A stretch of 64,000 bases of DNA from Clostridia bacterium (GTDB lineage: Bacteria > Bacillota > Clostridia > Oscillospirales > Acutalibacteraceae): contig JAFZOL010000025.1 in the NCBI GenBank assembly GCA_017550625.1, forward strand, positions 62,001 through 126,000. Reading direction: 5' to 3'. A program made the position numbers and the translations under genes. This document shows positions 15,869 through 23,676 of the stretch, in pieces; the first letter of the stretch is position 1, and each line of letters begins with the position of its first letter. Below the pieces are notes generated by a model. It saw only the letters and a list, made by a program, of their open reading frames with translations. It was not told the DNA's origin and ran no database searches.

Positions 15869-17272
15869 TTACACCGCGTCGTCGGGGACGTGGATCACGA
15901 AATCGCCCGTGAAGCCGCGCCAGCTGATGAACACGCGCGTGGCGCCGGGGCCGACGGGGGTGGCGACCGAGCCAACGAACTTCACGACCGACTCGTCGTA
16001 GCCCTCGAACGTGACATTGGCGGCCAGAAGCGGAAAATAGAAGCCGTCGGAATCGCACGCGATGATCCAGATCTTCTCGCTCTTTTCGAGCGTGTAGGAC
16101 TGGTTCTCCGCCTTGATCGTGGTGATGCGGGGGATGAGGTGCGTGCGCTGACGCGTGACCGAGAGATCGAGGTTCTGTTCGGCCGTGTCGTCGGACTTCG
16201 GCGCGTCGGACAGCGACAGGGTGACCTTGTGCATGCGCGTGGCCCAGTTGCCCCATTCGCCCTCGCCCGCGCCGCCGTAGGCGTAGGCGAGATACACCGG
16301 ATCGCCCGCGGCGATATGGCCGTCGGCGCGCCCGGAGATGCCGCAGTTATGCAGGCGCTTTGCCGTGTTGGTCTTGACGAAGCCGCACTGCCGGAAGGTC
16401 AGGCCGTCGAAGGACTCCCACACCGCGACGTAGCTGTCGCCCGAGAAGCGCTTTTCGGTGAACACGGCGACGAACCTGCCGTATTCGTCGACGTATTTCA
16501 CGTCGGCGGAGTCGCCGTCCTTTTTCGGCGGGATGCACTCGCCGCGGTATTGGAGCGTGGCGGGCCAGTTTTCGTCCGTGGCGTCGGCGGTGGCCACGCG
16601 CGTTGTCGCGCCGCGCTCGTCGCACCACGAATAGTAGATATAAAGGGTATCGCCCAGCACCACGAACGACGGCTCGCCCGCCCCGAAGCAGTCGGGATTG
16701 TCGGTGTATTCCACGAGCGGGACCACCGGCTCAACGCCCCAGCCGGAGCCCGTCCATTTTTCGTAGGGGCCGTCGGGCGTTTTGCTGCGCGCGACGCACA
16801 CGTCGTTGTCGACGCCCGCGGGGTTCAGCGTGGTGGTGTAGCCGACGTAGTAATAGCCGCCGAATTTGATTGCGCCGGGGTCGCAGGTCCATCTGCCGTC
16901 GTGCGTTTCGGACGTGGGCTTGACGGCGATGACCTCGTCGGTGCTCTTTTGGCAGTCGTCGTAGAGGCGGCGGTAGCTGACGAGGTCGATGATGTCGCCG
17001 GGGCCGTTCGCCGCGCTCCAGAGGTCGACGCTGCCGTCGGCGTTGAGGATCATGGACGGGCCGTAGCGGTAGCCGCCCTTCTGCAGGTTCGGCCGCCAGA
17101 GGTCAAAGCCCTCGTCGGGAGCTTCGATCTGCAGGTATTTCTCGGTGTCGCCGGGCTCCGGGACCGGGCTCGGCGCGAAGTCGCCGCCCGCGGGGGCGGA
17201 CGAGAAAAACTGCGTAAACATGAAAAACACGGCGAACAGCGCTTTGAGCGCCTGGATCAATGTGTAAAGCAT
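15869..17272 (-). CDS. Secreted five-bladed beta-propeller protein, GH43-like
   Basis: 467 residues with an N-terminal hydrophobic segment (about 1-25) ending in an Ala/Ser-Pro stretch, consistent with a signal peptide. The body has repeated blades of the glycosidase beta-propeller type: RYGPSMILNADGSVDLWSA, DPGAIKFGGYYYVGYT, GAGEPSFVVLGDTLYIYYS. That pattern resembles GH43/GH32/DUF377-like hydrolases. A DPG aspartate and a GAGEPS glutamate are plausible catalytic residues, but the family is not certain. The last 90 residues look like an accessory beta domain. It lies downstream of the GH5 gene and may be co-transcribed with it. Confidence 0.7.
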   Translation of the reverse strand: MLYTLIQALKALFAVFFMFTQFFSSAPAGGDFAPSPVPEPGDTEKYLQIEAPDEGFDLWRPNLQKGGYRYGPSMILNADGSVDLWSAANGPGDIIDLVSYRRLYDDCQKSTDEVIAVKPTSETHDGRWTCDPGAIKFGGYYYVGYTTTLNPAGVDNDVCVARSKTPDGPYEKWTGSGWGVEPVVPLVEYTDNPDCFGAGEPSFVVLGDTLYIYYSWCDERGATTRVATADATDENWPATLQYRGECIPPKKDGDSADVKYVDEYGRFVAVFTEKRFSGDSYVAVWESFDGLTFRQCGFVKTNTAKRLHNCGISGRADGHIAAGDPVYLAYAYGGAGEGEWGNWATRMHKVTLSLSDAPKSDDTAEQNLDLSVTRQRTHLIPRITTIKAENQSYTLEKSEKIWIIACDSDGFYFPLLAANVTFEGYDESVVKFVGSVATPVGPGATRVFISWRGFTGDFVIHVPDDAV

Positions 17273-17312
17273 ACTCGGTCCTCCGTTTCAATCATTTCAG
17301 GGAAAAGGGAAA

Positions 17313-17340
17313 CGCCCGCCGGGGTATGACGCGGCGGGCG
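17313..17340 (-). other. GC-rich hairpin between the GH5 and beta-propeller genes
   Basis: CGCCCGCCG (17313-17321) pairs with CGGCGGGCG (17332-17340). On the minus strand it is followed by TTTCCCTTTT, so it may partly terminate the GH5 transcript. Confidence 0.55.
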
Positions 17341-17353
17341 GAAAAGCGCAAAA

Positions 17354-18748
17354 TTACAGCAGGTCGCCGGTGCTGAGCTTGCGGATCCAGTCGGTGATCG
17401 TGGTCCAGATGGCGCGGAGCTTGTCGACGAAGAGGTTCCAGCGGGTGCCGAGGTCGCCCACCGAATCCACGCCGCCGAAGGTATAGAGGGCGGCGTAGTC
17501 GACCGTGCCGTCCACGTATTCGGCGCAGTAGTCGGCGAAATCGGTTTTCGAGAACGCGCCGGCGTCGGTGCGGAGCACCTCGCCCCATTTGCGCATCAGC
17601 GTTTCGTAACTGTCGTTGAGGTAGTCGACCTTTTCGATCGACGAGGAACCGTAAAGGAACCACGGGGAGTTATCGGCAGACGGGCCTGCGCCCTTGTAGG
17701 TCCAGGTGGTCCAGCTGTAACCGTTTTTGTTGAAGATCGAGAACATATAGTCGAACGACGACACGCCGCGGGGATAGAACTCGCCGATGTAGAACGGGGC
17801 GTTGTAGCCGGCGTTTTTGATCTCGTTGACCTTGCTGAGATAAGCGACGTTGGTCACGTCGTAGAGGTGCTCCTGATAGACGATGTTCGTCCAGCCGTAG
17901 ACGTCGGGCGACGCGATGGCCGAGGGATCCCAGATCGCCTCCATCGTGATGATGTGGTCGGGGTCGACGGCGCGGATGGCGCGGTATAATTCGTCGCTGA
18001 AATCCCAGAAGTTCTGCTTGAGGCTCTTGTCGCGCGTGATGTTGGTGCCGAGCGGCTCGTTCATGAGGTCGTACATCGCCACGGTCGGGTTGCCCGCGCA
18101 GTGCTTGGCGAGCTCCACCCAGAAGTCGAGCGCGACCTCGCGGTAGCGCGCGCCGGCAGGCGTGTCGTCGAACAGCGACATGGATTTGCTGCGCCCGCAG
18201 TGGTCGTAGTCGTTCTGGTAGCCGGGCAGGCCGTGCAGGTCGATGATCAGATAGAGGCCGTATTTCTCGCACAGGCGCAGCACTTCGTCGAGCTCGGACC
18301 AGTCGATGTTGCCCGCCTCGTCGCGGTACCACGTGCCGTTGTCGTCCGCCTGGAAATTGCGGTACCAGATCGGCAGGCGCACGACGTTCATGCCGAGGTC
18401 CGCCACGTTTTTGTAGTCGGTCTCGGTGATCCAGTTCGCGCGGTAGGTCTTGAACAAAGCGTGGGTCTTTTCGACGCCGAAGCGCGATACCAGCGCCTCG
18501 TACATGTTGTCTTCGCCCGCGGGGTCGGTGAAGGGCGTGAACCAGTCCTCCATGATGCCCCAGCCGCCGAAATTGGTGCCGCGCAGGACCACGGCCTCCC
18601 CTTTTCCGTTGACGATCGTTTCGCCCTCGGTGTGCAGCATGCGGCCGCCGTCGGCAAACGAGACCCCGAACAGGACCGTGAACGCGGAAAACATAAACAC
18701 CGCGCTCAGCAAAAGGGAAAGCGTCTTTTTCATCGTTCTTCTCATCAT
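17354..18748 (-). CDS. Secreted glycoside hydrolase family 5 enzyme
   Basis: 464 residues. A signal peptide spans about residues 1-32. The GH5 (beta/alpha)8 barrel has LRGTNFGGWG near the N-terminus, acid/base glutamate in LMNEPLG (about E231), HLYDV, nucleophile in YIGEFYP (about E323) and WTTWTYKG near the end of the barrel. The likely role is endo-acting cleavage of beta-glucan, mannan or related polysaccharide outside the cell; subfamily cannot be fixed by eye. No carbohydrate-binding module or dockerin is seen. The C-terminal 45 residues end in an amphipathic aromatic/basic helix. GGGAGG precedes the start. Confidence 0.9.
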   Translation of the reverse strand: MMRRTMKKTLSLLLSAVFMFSAFTVLFGVSFADGGRMLHTEGETIVNGKGEAVVLRGTNFGGWGIMEDWFTPFTDPAGEDNMYEALVSRFGVEKTHALFKTYRANWITETDYKNVADLGMNVVRLPIWYRNFQADDNGTWYRDEAGNIDWSELDEVLRLCEKYGLYLIIDLHGLPGYQNDYDHCGRSKSMSLFDDTPAGARYREVALDFWVELAKHCAGNPTVAMYDLMNEPLGTNITRDKSLKQNFWDFSDELYRAIRAVDPDHIITMEAIWDPSAIASPDVYGWTNIVYQEHLYDVTNVAYLSKVNEIKNAGYNAPFYIGEFYPRGVSSFDYMFSIFNKNGYSWTTWTYKGAGPSADNSPWFLYGSSSIEKVDYLNDSYETLMRKWGEVLRTDAGAFSKTDFADYCAEYVDGTVDYAALYTFGGVDSVGDLGTRWNLFVDKLRAIWTTITDWIRKLSTGDLL

Positions 18749-18778
18749 GAGACCTCCCGATCGTGTATTTACGAAATT

Positions 18779-18807
18779 ATCATATCACAGGACGGTGAGA
18801 TTTGCAA
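18779..18807 (-). promoter_or_regulatory. Promoter of the GH5 gene
   Basis: Minus strand: -35 TTGCAA (18802-18807), 17-bp spacer, -10 TATGAT (18779-18784). Confidence 0.75.
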
Positions 18808-18826
18808 TCAAAATATCAAAAAAACC

Positions 18827-18855
18827 TTGACAGCGCAGATACCTCGGAATATAAT
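18827..18855 (+). promoter_or_regulatory. Consensus promoter of the padR operon
   Basis: Perfect -35 TTGACA (18827-18832), 17-bp spacer, perfect -10 TATAAT (18850-18855). A PadR half-site lies in the spacer. Confidence 0.9.
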
Positions 18856-18882
18856 GTATTTATACCTTGAAATTCGAGGTAT
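18839..18882 (+). promoter_or_regulatory. Probable PadR operator with three half-sites
   Basis: An imperfect palindrome ATACCTTGAA-A-TTCGAGGTAT (18862-18882; one mismatch) sits just downstream of the -10. A third half-site ATACCTCG-GAAT (18839-18850) lies between -35 and -10 and also pairs with the distal arm. Binding here would block the promoter, consistent with autorepression by the encoded PadR protein. Confidence 0.72.
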
Positions 18883-18910
18883 GATTCCGTTATATAAAGG
18901 AGGAGAAAAA

Positions 18911-19240
18911 ATGCGCATCAGCAAGGAACTCATGAAAGGGACCGGCGCCACGCTGATCCTCGGCGTTCTGGCAAACGGGGATCTTTACGGCTACCGGATC
19001 GTGAAGGAGCTGGAGGAGAAGAGCGCCGGGGAATTCTCCATGAACGAGGGGACGCTATACCCGATCCTGCACGCGCTGGAGCAGGAAGGGTGCCTCGAGA
19101 GCTATTGGGAGGAGGCGGAGGGACGCCGCCGGAAATATTACCGAATCACGGCCAAGGGCAGGCGCAGGCTGAAGGAAAAGGCGGAGGAATGGGAGCGCTT
19201 TTCCAAAGCGGTCAGCGGCGTTCTGCAATGCGCCACCTGA
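18911..19240 (+). CDS. PadR family transcriptional regulator
   Basis: 109-residue stand-alone PadR winged-helix protein. It shows ATLILGVLANGDLYGYRIVKEL, the recognition-helix region NEGTLYPILHALEQEG, and wing GRRRKYYRITAKGRR, all canonical. It lacks the long C-terminal dimer helix of PadR-s1 types, so it belongs to the short class. The ATG at 18911 follows AGGAGG. The gene is preceded by a consensus promoter with a palindromic operator and followed, 15 bp on, by a membrane protein gene. This is the usual PadR plus membrane protein operon that responds to membrane-active or phenolic compounds; the inducer here is unknown. Confidence 0.93.
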   Translation: MRISKELMKGTGATLILGVLANGDLYGYRIVKELEEKSAGEFSMNEGTLYPILHALEQEGCLESYWEEAEGRRRKYYRITAKGRRRLKEKAEEWERFSKAVSGVLQCAT

Positions 19241-19255
19241 ACGGGAGACGACCCT

Positions 19256-20548
19256 ATGCGGAATTATATCCAAAACGTTCTGTCCAATATCCGGGATAAG
19301 CGGTTGCAAAAAGAGGTACAGGCGGAGCTGACAGATCATATCCTGTCCGCGCAGGCGGAGCTGACGGCACTCGGCTGCGGACTGGAGGAAGCGGAAAAGC
19401 GCGCGGAAGCGGCGCTTGGCGAGGACGCCGAAGGCGTGGGGCTGCGGCTGAACCGGATCCACAGGGGGCGCACGGCGCTGCGCGCCGCTGTGACGGTTCT
19501 GCCGACAATCCTGCTTTTGCTGTATTACGGTCTGCAGATCTTTTTCAATAACTTATCCGCCGAAGCGGAGGAGCTATGGCTGTCCCCCGCGGTCTCCGCG
19601 CTGATCCTGACGGCGATCTGTCTGCTGACTGTCCTTGCGCTGAAAAAACGGTCGCTCCTTTACCTGCTCCCCGCAGCCGCGCTGCTGGCGGAATACCGCT
19701 CGTTTGCGCCCGCCGCACCGACCCTGCTGCTGATGCTACTGTCCGGCAGGGGCGAAGCCTACGTCCACGCGGCGGAGCGCTATGATCTTCTGAACACACA
19801 CAGACCGGAACAAATGATAGGAATCGTCCTGCTCGCCGTCCTGCTGCTGTTTTCCTTCGTCCGGATCGTCCGCCAGAAGCTGCGGCGGACAAAGAGATGG
19901 GAGCTTTCCGTCGAGCGGATCCTCGGCGCAGCGCTCCTGACGCTCGGCTGTCTGTTTCTGCTCGTGTTTGCCGCCGGGATCGTTTTTCAGCAGACCGCGC
20001 CGGAGGACAAGGGGTTTGAGGAATGGTATTTTCTGTTCAGCGATACGCCGCTTACGGAGGAGGAGCTCTCGCTCATCCGGGAGGATATCGAAGGCAGGGA
20101 CCCCAAGGACGACCCGTTTGAAACGAAACGAAACGCCTGGTTTTCGCATTTTTATCTTTCCGAAGAATGCATACCGGAGGTCATGAGCCTCAGGCCGCAT
20201 TTCGATCTCGGTCGGGTTCACCATTATTTCATGGAGGCAGTCCCCTTGCCGAGCGTCCATCAGGCAGTGACAAGACTTGCGGGCGAAAGCTATGAACAGC
20301 GGATCGAGCTTCTGCCGGACGTGTTCATGCGCGCCGACGCCATGCGGGCAAACGTTTCGTCCACGCACCGTTATCTGACCGTGATTTCGACTTACTCGGA
20401 TTATTCCGAAACAAATCAGAGGTTTATATACACCATGGACGCCGCGGCGTACGACCTGACAAAACAGCACGTTTTTCATCTGCAGGAGGACTTTTTTTCC
20501 TCCGCGGTCATACTGGATCTTGACGTAGATTATGAAAACGTCTCTTGA
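19256..20548 (+). CDS. Membrane protein with permease-prefix domain, PadR-linked
   Basis: 430 residues. The N-terminal 70 residues form the helical 'permease prefix'/DUF1700-like domain typical of proteins encoded after PadR genes (RDKRLQKEVQAELTDHILS). About six hydrophobic helices follow between residues 80 and 245. A roughly 170-residue C-terminal domain comes last (from FQQTAPEDKGF), which is probably extracytoplasmic and matches no domain I recognise. No transport motif is visible. GGGAG precedes the ATG. Its stop codon lies within the -35 element of the next promoter. Confidence 0.78.
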   Translation: MRNYIQNVLSNIRDKRLQKEVQAELTDHILSAQAELTALGCGLEEAEKRAEAALGEDAEGVGLRLNRIHRGRTALRAAVTVLPTILLLLYYGLQIFFNNLSAEAEELWLSPAVSALILTAICLLTVLALKKRSLLYLLPAAALLAEYRSFAPAAPTLLLMLLSGRGEAYVHAAERYDLLNTHRPEQMIGIVLLAVLLLFSFVRIVRQKLRRTKRWELSVERILGAALLTLGCLFLLVFAAGIVFQQTAPEDKGFEEWYFLFSDTPLTEEELSLIREDIEGRDPKDDPFETKRNAWFSHFYLSEECIPEVMSLRPHFDLGRVHHYFMEAVPLPSVHQAVTRLAGESYEQRIELLPDVFMRADAMRANVSSTHRYLTVISTYSDYSETNQRFIYTMDAAAYDLTKQHVFHLQEDFFSSAVILDLDVDYENVS

Positions 20549-20573
20549 CAAATTCACCGAAGGTTTATAGAAT
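20545..20573 (+). promoter_or_regulatory. Promoter of the MFS transporter
   Basis: -35 TTGACA (20545-20550), 17-bp spacer, -10 TAGAAT (20568-20573). The TGA stop of the upstream gene is inside the -35 hexamer. Confidence 0.85.
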
Positions 20574-20607
20574 AGAATTGTAAACTTTGTGAAAAGGGGC
20601 GAACAAA

Positions 20608-21969
20608 ATGCATACGAAACAATCCTCGGCCCGGCGCTCGGGCTTCAGCATGTGGCTGCTCGTCTGGGGGCTCGGCCTCGCTGGCCAGATCTGCTGGAAC
20701 ATGGAGAACCAGTGGTTCAACACCTTCGTGTACGCGAAGATCGGCAAGGACCCGTCCATCATCACGGGCATGCTCATCTGCTCGGCGGCCGCCACCACGT
20801 TTGCCACCTTTTTCTTCGGCACGTGGGCCGACCGCACCGGCAAGCGCAGGACGCTGATCTCAGTCGGCTATATCCTGTGGGGCATTTTCACCATCACGTT
20901 CGGCCTGACGCAGTTCATCAGCCACGAGCTCTACGTGCTGATGGGCGTAAGCGTGGTGCTCGCCGACACCGTGATGAGCTTTTTCGGCAGCATGGGCAAC
21001 GACGCGGGCTTCAACACCTGGGTCACCGACCGCATGACCGACACCAACCGCGGCGGCCTCGGCGCTGCGCTGGCCACCCAGCCCGTGCTCGGCACCATCC
21101 TCGGCACCGTGGTGGGCGGTTTTCTCGTGGGCGAGAACGACAACTATATGCGTCTGTTTATCGTGATGGGCGTGTTCGTGATCGTGTTCGGCGTCATTTC
21201 GATGTTCACCCTGAACGAGAAGGACGACGTGCCGCCGACGCGCAACGGCTCGTTCTGGCAGCAGTTTTTGAGCGTGTTCAACTTCAAGCGCTTTTTCAAG
21301 ATGAAGGAGCTCGTGCTCGTGCACGTGGCCATCGCGATCTTCTTCATCGGGTTTAACGTATATTTCGCCTATATCGGCAACTACCTCATCCACTATCTCG
21401 GCTACACCGCCGACCAGATGGGCATCATCGAGGCGGTGCCGCTGGTGCTCGCGATGCTCACCGCGATCCCGATCGGCATTCTCATCAACAAGAACAAGCA
21501 CCCCTTCATCTGCGTGGCGGCGGTGCTCATCAACATCATCGGCCTGATCATTCTGTTCCCGATCACGAGGGAGGGCGTGAACCCCGAGGTGCTGTTCAAC
21601 GCGCGGATCTGGCTCGGCGTGTTCGTGGTCGGCGTGGGGTACGTGGGCATCCTTCAGGTGACGAAAGTGTGGGCAAAGCAGCTCTACCCCGCGGGCGCGA
21701 AGGGCCAGTTCGAGGGCATCTGGATCTTGTTCTTCGTGCTCATCCCGATGGTCGGCGGGTCGCTGATCGGCGAGGCCGTGGTGAAGACCAGCGGCGAGAC
21801 CTTTGTGAACGCCGAGAGCGGGCTGACCGAATACATCCCGAACGGCAACATCTTTTTGGTGGGCGCCATCGTGGTCGCGCTGTCGCTCATCCCGCTGCTG
21901 TTCACATTCAAGCTGCACCGGGAGCGCGTGGCCGCCGAAAAAGCGGAGAAGGAACAACTCGAAGCGTAA
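20608..21969 (+). CDS. MFS transporter
   Basis: 453-residue major facilitator with about twelve transmembrane helices. The helix 2-3 loop motif GTWADRTGKRR is the classical MFS motif A (GxxxDRxGRR variant). The overall pattern, with NMENQWFNTFVYAKI in helix 1 and AALATQPVLGTILGTVVGG in helices 4-5, resembles the glycoside/SLC45-like sugar carriers of Clostridia. The substrate cannot be assigned, though the neighbouring glycosidases make an oligosaccharide plausible. The C-terminus is a charged cytoplasmic helix. It is monocistronic between its own promoter and terminator. Confidence 0.88.
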   Translation: MHTKQSSARRSGFSMWLLVWGLGLAGQICWNMENQWFNTFVYAKIGKDPSIITGMLICSAAATTFATFFFGTWADRTGKRRTLISVGYILWGIFTITFGLTQFISHELYVLMGVSVVLADTVMSFFGSMGNDAGFNTWVTDRMTDTNRGGLGAALATQPVLGTILGTVVGGFLVGENDNYMRLFIVMGVFVIVFGVISMFTLNEKDDVPPTRNGSFWQQFLSVFNFKRFFKMKELVLVHVAIAIFFIGFNVYFAYIGNYLIHYLGYTADQMGIIEAVPLVLAMLTAIPIGILINKNKHPFICVAAVLINIIGLIILFPITREGVNPEVLFNARIWLGVFVVGVGYVGILQVTKVWAKQLYPAGAKGQFEGIWILFFVLIPMVGGSLIGEAVVKTSGETFVNAESGLTEYIPNGNIFLVGAIVVALSLIPLLFTFKLHRERVAAEKAEKEQLEA

Positions 21970-21980
21970 GAGAAATCAAC

Positions 21981-22011
21981 AAAAAGGGCGTCCGGAGCGG
22001 ACGCCTTTTTT
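21981..22011. terminator. Bidirectional terminator between MFS and M28-like genes
   Basis: GGCGTCCG-GAG-CGGACGCC (21987-22005), flanked by A5 on one side and T6 on the other. It lies between convergent genes. Confidence 0.92.
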
Positions 22012-22016
22012 CTGTT

Positions 22017-23537
22017 TTATTCTTCTTGATCGGAATCGTCCGGCGGCGGGGCGTCGTTCGGGCGCACAGCGCGGGCGAGCTTGCGCATAAAATGGCCGGG
22101 GCGGAAGCCCTCGCCGCCCGACACGGAATTCGCAAACACGAAGGAATAGCCCTCGCTTTTGCCGAAGACGGCGCTGTCGGCGGCCTCGAGCTTTTCGATC
22201 AGGCGCAGGAAGGTCTCGGTCTGCTCGGCCATCAGGTCGAGGTCGAACTTTTCGTATTCCATCGTGGGGCTCTCGACGCACAGATAATAGGGCCCCGGCA
22301 CGAGGCACACGCCCGGGATGCCCATGGTGAAGAAGTTCTGTCCCTCGCCGAAATGCAGCATGTTGTGCCCCTTGAGCGTCATCGTGCGCACGTTCGTGCG
22401 GTGCTCGCGCACCGTTTCGAGATAGAGCTCGTCCATATAACGGTTGCCGGTGTAGACCATCTCGACGTCGGGCTTGCCGGTGCCGATGTATTCGCCGTTT
22501 TCGACGGTCCACTCGAGGCAGCCGAGGTGCTCCACGGCAAGGTTCGCCACGCATTTGAGGTGGCTGCCACGGCCGTCCCACAGATTGCGGTGGAACTGCA
22601 GCCAGCGCGACGCGGACTGAAAGCCGCCCGTGCGGATATCCTTGAACACGGGCAGACGGAAATGCCCGGTGGTGAACAGAAAGATATGCGTACGCCGAAG
22701 GGGTTTGTCGCGCAGGCTGCGGATGAGCTCCAGCAGGGCGACGCCGCCGTTCTCCTCAATGGCGTTGGGGCCGTCGGTGTGCGTGTTCACGATCACGCAC
22801 TCGCCCTTTTCTTCACCCTCAAGGATCGTGTAGAACGTTTCGGTGAAGGCGTATTTGTCGCGCGTGGCGGTGAGCGTGAGGCGGGCGGACTTCCCTTCTT
22901 TCGCGGCGGCGATCACGCGCGCGCCCTCGGTGGGGCCGACCCACAGAACGGGCAGGCCGAGATATTCCTGAATGAACGGCATCCACTGCCCTTCCACGGC
23001 GGCGTCGGGAATGCCGTCCCACACGAACACCGCCCCGGCGGGCTTTAAGAGCCGCAGGGCGCCCTCGGCAAGGCAGCGCACCATGGCCGTGGCCACGGGA
23101 CCGTTGTAGAAGGCGGGCATCACGGTGTCCTCCGGATACGCCCCGCGCTTGTCAAACGCGAGCTCGGAGGGGATCTTGCCGAGGTCTTCGATCTTCATCA
23201 CGAGGATCCTGCCCTCGGCGCGGATCGCCTTGTCGACGCCGGAGAGATACAGGAGCTTGGCCGTGACGCCCTCGTCCGGCGTTTCGCCGGAATAGGGGTG
23301 AGCCGAAGAAACGTGGACGGGAGACTCTTCGCCGTCGTCGCCGATGAGCGAAAGCGCGGCGTTCGTGCGCTCCCAGTTCTTGAAATAAAACGGGTCGCTA
23401 TATAGCGGCAGGCCCATCGCCGCGATCTCGTCTTTTAAGTATTTGATGAACGCGCGCTGGCCGTCCGTGCCGGTCAGCTTGGGGCCGATGGCGACCAGCG
23501 TTTCCATGCCGGAGCGAAGGTTCTCTCTGTCGATCAT
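22017..23537 (-). CDS. M28-like metallopeptidase family protein
   Basis: 506 residues from the ATG at 23537 (GGAGGTG upstream). A longer frame continues upstream to 24161 but would cross the promoter of the divergent gene. The fold resembles M28 aminopeptidases. There is an inserted PA-like domain (about 90-200). The metal-ligand region VNTHTDGPNAIEENGGVALL has His-x-Asp followed by the Glu-Glu pair. FLFTTGHFRLP comes later, where M28 enzymes have the next ligand. Not all zinc ligands are obvious, so activity is uncertain. No signal peptide is visible, so it is probably cytoplasmic. It is divergent from the flavoprotein at 23677. Confidence 0.75.
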   Translation of the reverse strand: MIDRENLRSGMETLVAIGPKLTGTDGQRAFIKYLKDEIAAMGLPLYSDPFYFKNWERTNAALSLIGDDGEESPVHVSSAHPYSGETPDEGVTAKLLYLSGVDKAIRAEGRILVMKIEDLGKIPSELAFDKRGAYPEDTVMPAFYNGPVATAMVRCLAEGALRLLKPAGAVFVWDGIPDAAVEGQWMPFIQEYLGLPVLWVGPTEGARVIAAAKEGKSARLTLTATRDKYAFTETFYTILEGEEKGECVIVNTHTDGPNAIEENGGVALLELIRSLRDKPLRRTHIFLFTTGHFRLPVFKDIRTGGFQSASRWLQFHRNLWDGRGSHLKCVANLAVEHLGCLEWTVENGEYIGTGKPDVEMVYTGNRYMDELYLETVREHRTNVRTMTLKGHNMLHFGEGQNFFTMGIPGVCLVPGPYYLCVESPTMEYEKFDLDLMAEQTETFLRLIEKLEAADSAVFGKSEGYSFVFANSVSGGEGFRPGHFMRKLARAVRPNDAPPPDDSDQEE

Positions 23538-23676
23538 GCTCGCACCTCCAAAAAACTCTTGTAAGTTGTAAGCCCGTGTGGTATCATAATTATTGTAACA
23601 GAACGCCCGGTCAAATGTATGACGGGAATGTAAATTTTGAGCCGCCCGGCAGGGCGAAACAGAGAGGAGTTTTGGT

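Noticed and set aside
23583..23614. Possible promoter for the M28-like gene (TTGACC with AATTAT or TATGAT)
   Set aside because: With correct spacing the -10 is poor, and with the good -10 the spacing is 20 bp; not convincing.
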